64,000 nt of DNA from Limanda limanda. Its lineage: Eukaryota > Chordata > Actinopteri > Pleuronectiformes > Pleuronectidae. Each line of letters begins with the position of its first letter. Within the stretch, counting starts at the first letter, position 1. Below, in pieces: positions 60,701 to 64,000 of this stretch. The stretch covers positions 17,035,580 through 17,099,579 of the forward strand of contig NC_083651.1 in the NCBI RefSeq assembly GCF_963576545.1, given 5' to 3'. Below the pieces are notes generated by a model that was not told the origin of the DNA, did no database searches, and was given only the letters and a program-made list of their open reading frames with translations. The position numbers were made by a program, and so were the translations under genes.

Positions 60701-63128
60701 ATCTATATTGAAGCGAGAGAAACGTGTGCGCACCAGGAGAGTGCATTTCGAGAACGTGACGGTTTATTACTTCAGCCGGCGGCAGGGCTTCACCAGTGTT
60801 CCCAGTCAGGGCGGCAGCACACTGGGCATGTCCAACAGGCACAGCTGGATCAGGCAGTACTCGCTGGGTGAGTTTGCCCTGGAACAGGAGAGGATCCATA
60901 GAGATATGCTCCGGGACCACCTGAAGGAGGAGAAACTCAACTCAATCAAACTCAAGGTACGTGATTTGTGATATCAGTCAGTGGATGTCGGTATCAAACA
61001 GGCTGTGTTAGGAATTAGAAACGACTTTGGTCTGAAAGACATTTCATCTTTTTTTCTCTCTGTCTTTGGGCTCAGCTCTTTGTTCTCTCGATTTTATCAC
61101 AAATGACTTGAGGATGTGACTCCCTCTTGTTTTCAGCTGACTAAGAACGGCACGGTGGAGTCGGAGGAGGCCAACACGCTCACGGCAGAGGACATCTCCG
61201 ACGATGACATTGACCTGGACAACACAGAAGTGGACGAGTACTTCTTCCTGCAGCCGCTCACTACTAAAAAGCGGCGGGCGCTGCTGCGTACCTCCGGGGT
61301 AAAGAAGATTGATGTGGAGGAGAAACATGACCTGCGGACCATCCGGATGTCCAGGGAGGACTGCGGCTGTGACTGCAGAGTCTTCTGCGACCCGGAGACC
61401 TGTGCCTGCAGCATCGCAGGGATCAAGTGCCAGGTGAATCCCACGACATGCACATTTTCTGTCCATGTTCTATTTTCCTAAACAGCTTAATATTCTGAGG
61501 CAGGAAGGTGCAGGGTATTATCACTTTGGTTTGTTGTTTTAATACACTACACAGATCATCTCATTGCTCCTTCACTGCGAGCAAATCACTCATCAAAATC
61601 ACGACTGTTTGCTGTCCTGGCTCCTAAACGGTGGAATGAGCTCCCCATCGACATCCGGACAGCAGATAGTTTACACATCTTCCGCCGCAAACTAAAAACA
61701 CACCTCTTCTGACTTTACCTTGAATAAAAAATTTAAATAAAAAATTTTAAAAAAATTAAAATTCTAACAATTTTTGAAACTAACAATTTAGTAGCACTTA
61801 AATGGCACTTACTTATATAACTTTTTAGTTTTGCTTTATTTTTGAAGAAATTATACTTTCTTGATTCTTGTTGATCTTGGTTTGTACCCTCGGGGTTGAA
61901 TGCACTTATTGTAAGTCGCTTTGGATAAAAACGTCAGCTAAATGAAATGTAATGTAATGTAATCTCAACATAAAATGAATTGCATAGTAAAGCTAGTTTC
62001 TGTTTCCCTCAGGTGGACCGCATGTCATTTCCATGTGGTTGCACGAAAGAGGGCTGCAGCAATGGAACTGGCCGAGTGGAGTTTAATCCCATCCGCGTTC
62101 GGACCCATTTCTTGCACACTATAATGAAGCTCGAACTGGAGAAGAGTCGTGAGCAGCAGCAGGCGCCCCCGGCCAATGGCTACCGCGGTGAAACCAACGA
62201 ACTGGCCAGCGGGAATCCTCTGGTGCAGTCCCAGCACAGGTTGGAATACTCGCTGTCCGACACCGGGCCGCAGACGGCCGGCGTCCACCTGCAGAACATG
62301 GACGTGATGGAGGAACCGCTGGACGACGAGGAAGAGGACGAAGAAGACGACGACGAGGAGGAGGAAGAGGAGAATGAAGACGACGAGGACAGTAGCAGCG
62401 TTTGCAGCGGACTCTCTGACTCCAGCACACAGAGCTTAGCCAACAGCGACTCTGAGGAGGAGGAGGAGGATGAAGACGATGAGGAGAAGTCTGAGAACTT
62501 TGGTGAGGACATGACGGCGCCGCCGGTGTTGCACACTGATGTGGTCCCTCTGTCCGCTGTTCTGTGTTACAGTGACAGCTCTGTGTCACATGACAACCAC
62601 ATGAATGGAAACACTTATTTAATGAACTCCCCCTCGGCTGAGTACTATCAGCTGGGGAGCTCCGGTAGCGTCTCCAGCGGACAAACCAGCCAACCCAGTG
62701 AACCCTATGGGGAAGCCTTAGCATTCCAAGATCCGGTCGGCATGACCAATGGCAGCGCGGCACAAGGGCCGTTCAACGTGACCGCCGGGCAGTACACGGA
62801 CTACTCCAATCAGGCTGCAGAACAATACACAGCCAATCACCACTTCACCCTGGCCAACGGGGCTCCGGCCCCCCCTCTGACCTGCTTCACGGCGGATCCG
62901 GAGAAGAAGGTGCTGTCCAAGGCGGAGCTTGTGGAGCCGCCGGAAAACCAGAACCAGACGCAGTTCCAGAACTACCTGAACAATAACTCCCAGAGCTCCT
63001 ACAGCTCATGTATGACAGCTGAGCCGCCCCAGCAAGACGTTAATAGACAATCCGAGCTGACCTTACTAGCGAACAGTACTAAGAACCTCCCTTTACCAGA
63101 CCATTGCCCCGAGGTCACAGCCATTTAG
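57562..63128 (+). CDS. csrnp3: Cysteine/serine-rich nuclear protein 3 (four coding exons)
   Basis: Nuclear protein of the AXUD1/CSRNP family, described as a transcriptional activator with roles in development and apoptosis. CDS joins 57562-57712, 60697-60956, 61137-61433 and 62013-63128, giving 607 aa (human, from memory, 585). Parts: [12 protein letters not shown] start; Ser/Asp/Glu-rich segment; basic ILKREKR motif near residue 54; [20 protein letters not shown] core near 70-100; acidic [19 protein letters not shown] near 160-177; KKRRALLR basic motif; cysteine-rich cluster with Cys at about 213, 215, 217, 221, 226, 228, 235, 244, 246 and 251, split by the last intron; long Glu/Asp tract; Ser-rich C-terminus ending PEVTAI. 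The start residues and the [18 protein letters not shown] segment fit CSRNP3 better than CSRNP1 or CSRNP2. An upstream in-frame ATG at 57550 would add four residues; the family start favours 57562. Confidence 0.93.
57713..60696 (+). other. csrnp3: csrnp3 intron 1 (within CDS)
   Basis: 2.98-kb intron. It contains a dispersed repeat at about 59,560-59,945 and a G/C homopolymer-rich patch near 60,110 and 60,255. The 131-codon ORF at 60092-60487 looks accidental. Confidence 0.8.
59560..59945. repeat. Dispersed repeat with ATCGATA-type motifs
   Basis: It begins gggattggaatcgcatggta and ends tattgtgtcccactcctatt. Repeated gatatgatacgataagcgat-like and atatcgatta motifs and roughly inverse ends resemble a teleost non-autonomous DNA repeat. 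Confidence 0.45.
60697..60956 (+). CDS. csrnp3: csrnp3 coding exon 2
   Basis: The acceptor is ccaatttcctctgcag; the donor is AAG followed by gtacgt. 260 bp, phase 1 in and 0 out. It encodes the [19 protein letters not shown] and [16 protein letters not shown] core and the helix-rich [20 protein letters not shown] segment. Confidence 0.95.
61137..61433 (+). CDS. csrnp3: csrnp3 coding exon 3
   Basis: The acceptor is ctcttgttttcag; the donor is CAG followed by gtgaat. 297 bp, phase 0 at both ends. It encodes [11 protein letters not shown], the acidic [10 protein letters not shown] motif, [20 protein letters not shown] and the first seven cysteines of the Cys-rich cluster. Confidence 0.95.
61545..61962 (+). 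mobile_element. L2-type LINE 3' end in csrnp3 intron 3
   Basis: The plus strand reads [20 protein letters not shown] and then [11 protein letters not shown] before a stop, the classic C-terminus of L2 reverse transcriptase ORFs. It then has a tail tgtaagtcgctttggataaa and a short (aatgt)n microsatellite, the standard L2 3' end. Same orientation as csrnp3. Confidence 0.88.
62013..63128 (+). CDS. csrnp3: csrnp3 coding exon 4 (last)
   Basis: The acceptor is tctgtttccctcag. It encodes 371 residues: [17 protein letters not shown] (last three cysteines of the cluster), [20 protein letters not shown], a Glu/Asp tract, and a Ser/Asn/Gln-rich tail, ending in TAG at 63126-63128. The antisense Ser-rich frames opposite the acidic tract are shadows. 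Confidence 0.95.
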   Translation: MDRMSFPCGCTKEGCSNGTGRVEFNPIRVRTHFLHTIMKLELEKSREQQQAPPANGYRGETNELASGNPLVQSQHRLEYSLSDTGPQTAGVHLQNMDVMEEPLDDEEEDEEDDDEEEEEENEDDEDSSSVCSGLSDSSTQSLANSDSEEEEEDEDDEEKSENFGEDMTAPPVLHTDVVPLSAVLCYSDSSVSHDNHMNGNTYLMNSPSAEYYQLGSSGSVSSGQTSQPSEPYGEALAFQDPVGMTNGSAAQGPFNVTAGQYTDYSNQAAEQYTANHHFTLANGAPAPPLTCFTADPEKKVLSKAELVEPPENQNQTQFQNYLNNNSQSSYSSCMTAEPPQQDVNRQSELTLLANSTKNLPLPDHCPEVTAI

Positions 63129-63274
63129 TGAGCCACATGTTAAGTGTTCTTTTCACCGTCGCGTCTTCACCGGAGCCTGAGCCAGTGGTGTTTTAAAGGG
63201 AACATAATCATGGCCTTTTTTCCTTTAAACGATATGACCTTGCATTTCAAAGCAATTCAAATTTCATCTGTAAC

Positions 63275-63280
63275 AATAAA
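63275..63280 (+). promoter_or_regulatory. csrnp3: Candidate csrnp3 polyadenylation signal
   Basis: AATAAA about 147 bp after the stop codon. It is an early signal; AT-rich sequence continues to the window end and a longer 3' UTR with a distal site is likely. Confidence 0.4.
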
Positions 63281-64000
63281 GCCATAGGCTGATGGACACT
63301 GAAGGATTCTGCACTGCAGCGAGGAGAAAAAAAAAATTGAAATATCAGTTATGTCATGCTGTGCAATGTATCTTGTAATTTCAGATGTAAAGTTCTAGTT
63401 TAAAGCATATATCGTTCTGTAAATGTTACTTTTCTATGTCTACTGTTTGTGTCAGATGTGCAAAACAAAAAAAAGGTTTATTGTCAGTTTATTTATTGTT
63501 TCTCTGAATTATGTGCATAACTTATATATTGTAAATGTTTTGATAACGACGTGCATGCTGTTTTAGGCGAATCTCCGTGACATTTGGGCAGGAAAAAAGA
63601 AAACTGCTATTTTATATATATAAAAGAAAATGTGTTGAATACATAGCGTACATTTCTCTTTTTCTTTTTGTCACTATTATTATATGCTTTTCTTTATGGT
63701 TTGGAAAAGCATGAACAATAGCCTGATCTGTTATTTGTATGTTGTATCGTATTGAATACAATATCAATAGCATAAAATGTCGTCTCGCATGTGAGAATCA
63801 ATTCACAGCCTTTTGCACTTAACTGGTGGGGGGGCCGGCGGCATGCGGCTGGTTTTAACTGGCGAAGACTTGAACGGTGTGAAACTACAGCCACCTCACG
63901 TCTCCTTCCCTCCGTTCACTGCAAATGATGATTCATCCTCTGAAGCATTTCATTAACAAAAGGATATTAATGAAGTAGCACTTTGACATATCTCTGAAAT

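Noticed and set aside
62119..62763. 214-codon minus-strand ORF opposite csrnp3 exon 4
   Set aside because: Antisense shadow of the GC-rich last coding exon.

Overview
This window is vertebrate nuclear DNA, most likely from a ray-finned fish, probably a percomorph-type teleost. Evidence: split genes with GT-AG introns, long CA/GT microsatellites, L2-type LINE pieces, short TIR elements and other dispersed repeats of a teleost kind, and two proteins that read as vertebrate orthologues. No bacterial, viral or CRISPR features are present.

Two protein-coding genes lie head to head about 43 kb apart (first xirp2 coding exon to first csrnp3 coding exon). On the left, minus strand, is xirp2 (Xin actin-binding repeat containing 2, myomaxin). 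Five small N-terminal coding exons (14211-14318, 13425-13553, 12682-12771, 12353-12410, 12158-12246) splice in frame to one giant exon (1438-11109). That exon carries about 30 Xin repeats, a run of degenerate Xin-like repeats, proline-rich stretches and a conserved C-terminus. Starting at the ATG at 14261 the predicted long protein is 3362 aa, close to the human length as I remember it. Below the giant exon, two more minus-strand exons (573-703 and 1-400, the second cut by the window edge) encode a complete LIM zinc finger and an EPLIN-like tail. Their phase fits direct splicing from exon 12158-12246, which matches the short, Xin-repeat-free LIM isoform known from mammalian hair cells.

On the right, plus strand, is csrnp3 (cysteine/serine-rich nuclear protein 3). 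It has four coding exons (57562-57712, 60697-60956, 61137-61433, 62013-63128) giving 607 aa, with the whole stop codon and at least part of the 3' UTR present. Candidate non-coding 5' exons lie at about 38890-39300 and 40858-40899, so the csrnp3 transcription unit may start about 18 kb upstream of its ATG.

The region 14.3-38.8 kb is intergenic. It holds microsatellites, a TTAA-flanked MITE, L2 fragments, several same-orientation copies of one dispersed repeat family, a GGGCCCGAGCAC-ended element with an internal tandem duplication, and a 541-bp tandem duplication that abuts the candidate csrnp3 promoter. I saw no other convincing gene. Between 41 and 57 kb the sequence is AT-rich with simple repeats and a few candidate alternative first exons or conserved non-coding patches.

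The most interesting observations are: in-frame modular splicing of xirp2; a tandem duplication of a three-Xin-repeat block next to a stretch of decayed Xin repeats; a 17-residue proline repeat array in the same exon; the tight xirp2-csrnp3 linkage that mirrors XIRP1-CSRNP1; and a small plus-strand exon-like unit with CCAAT and E2F motifs inside the 3' part of xirp2.
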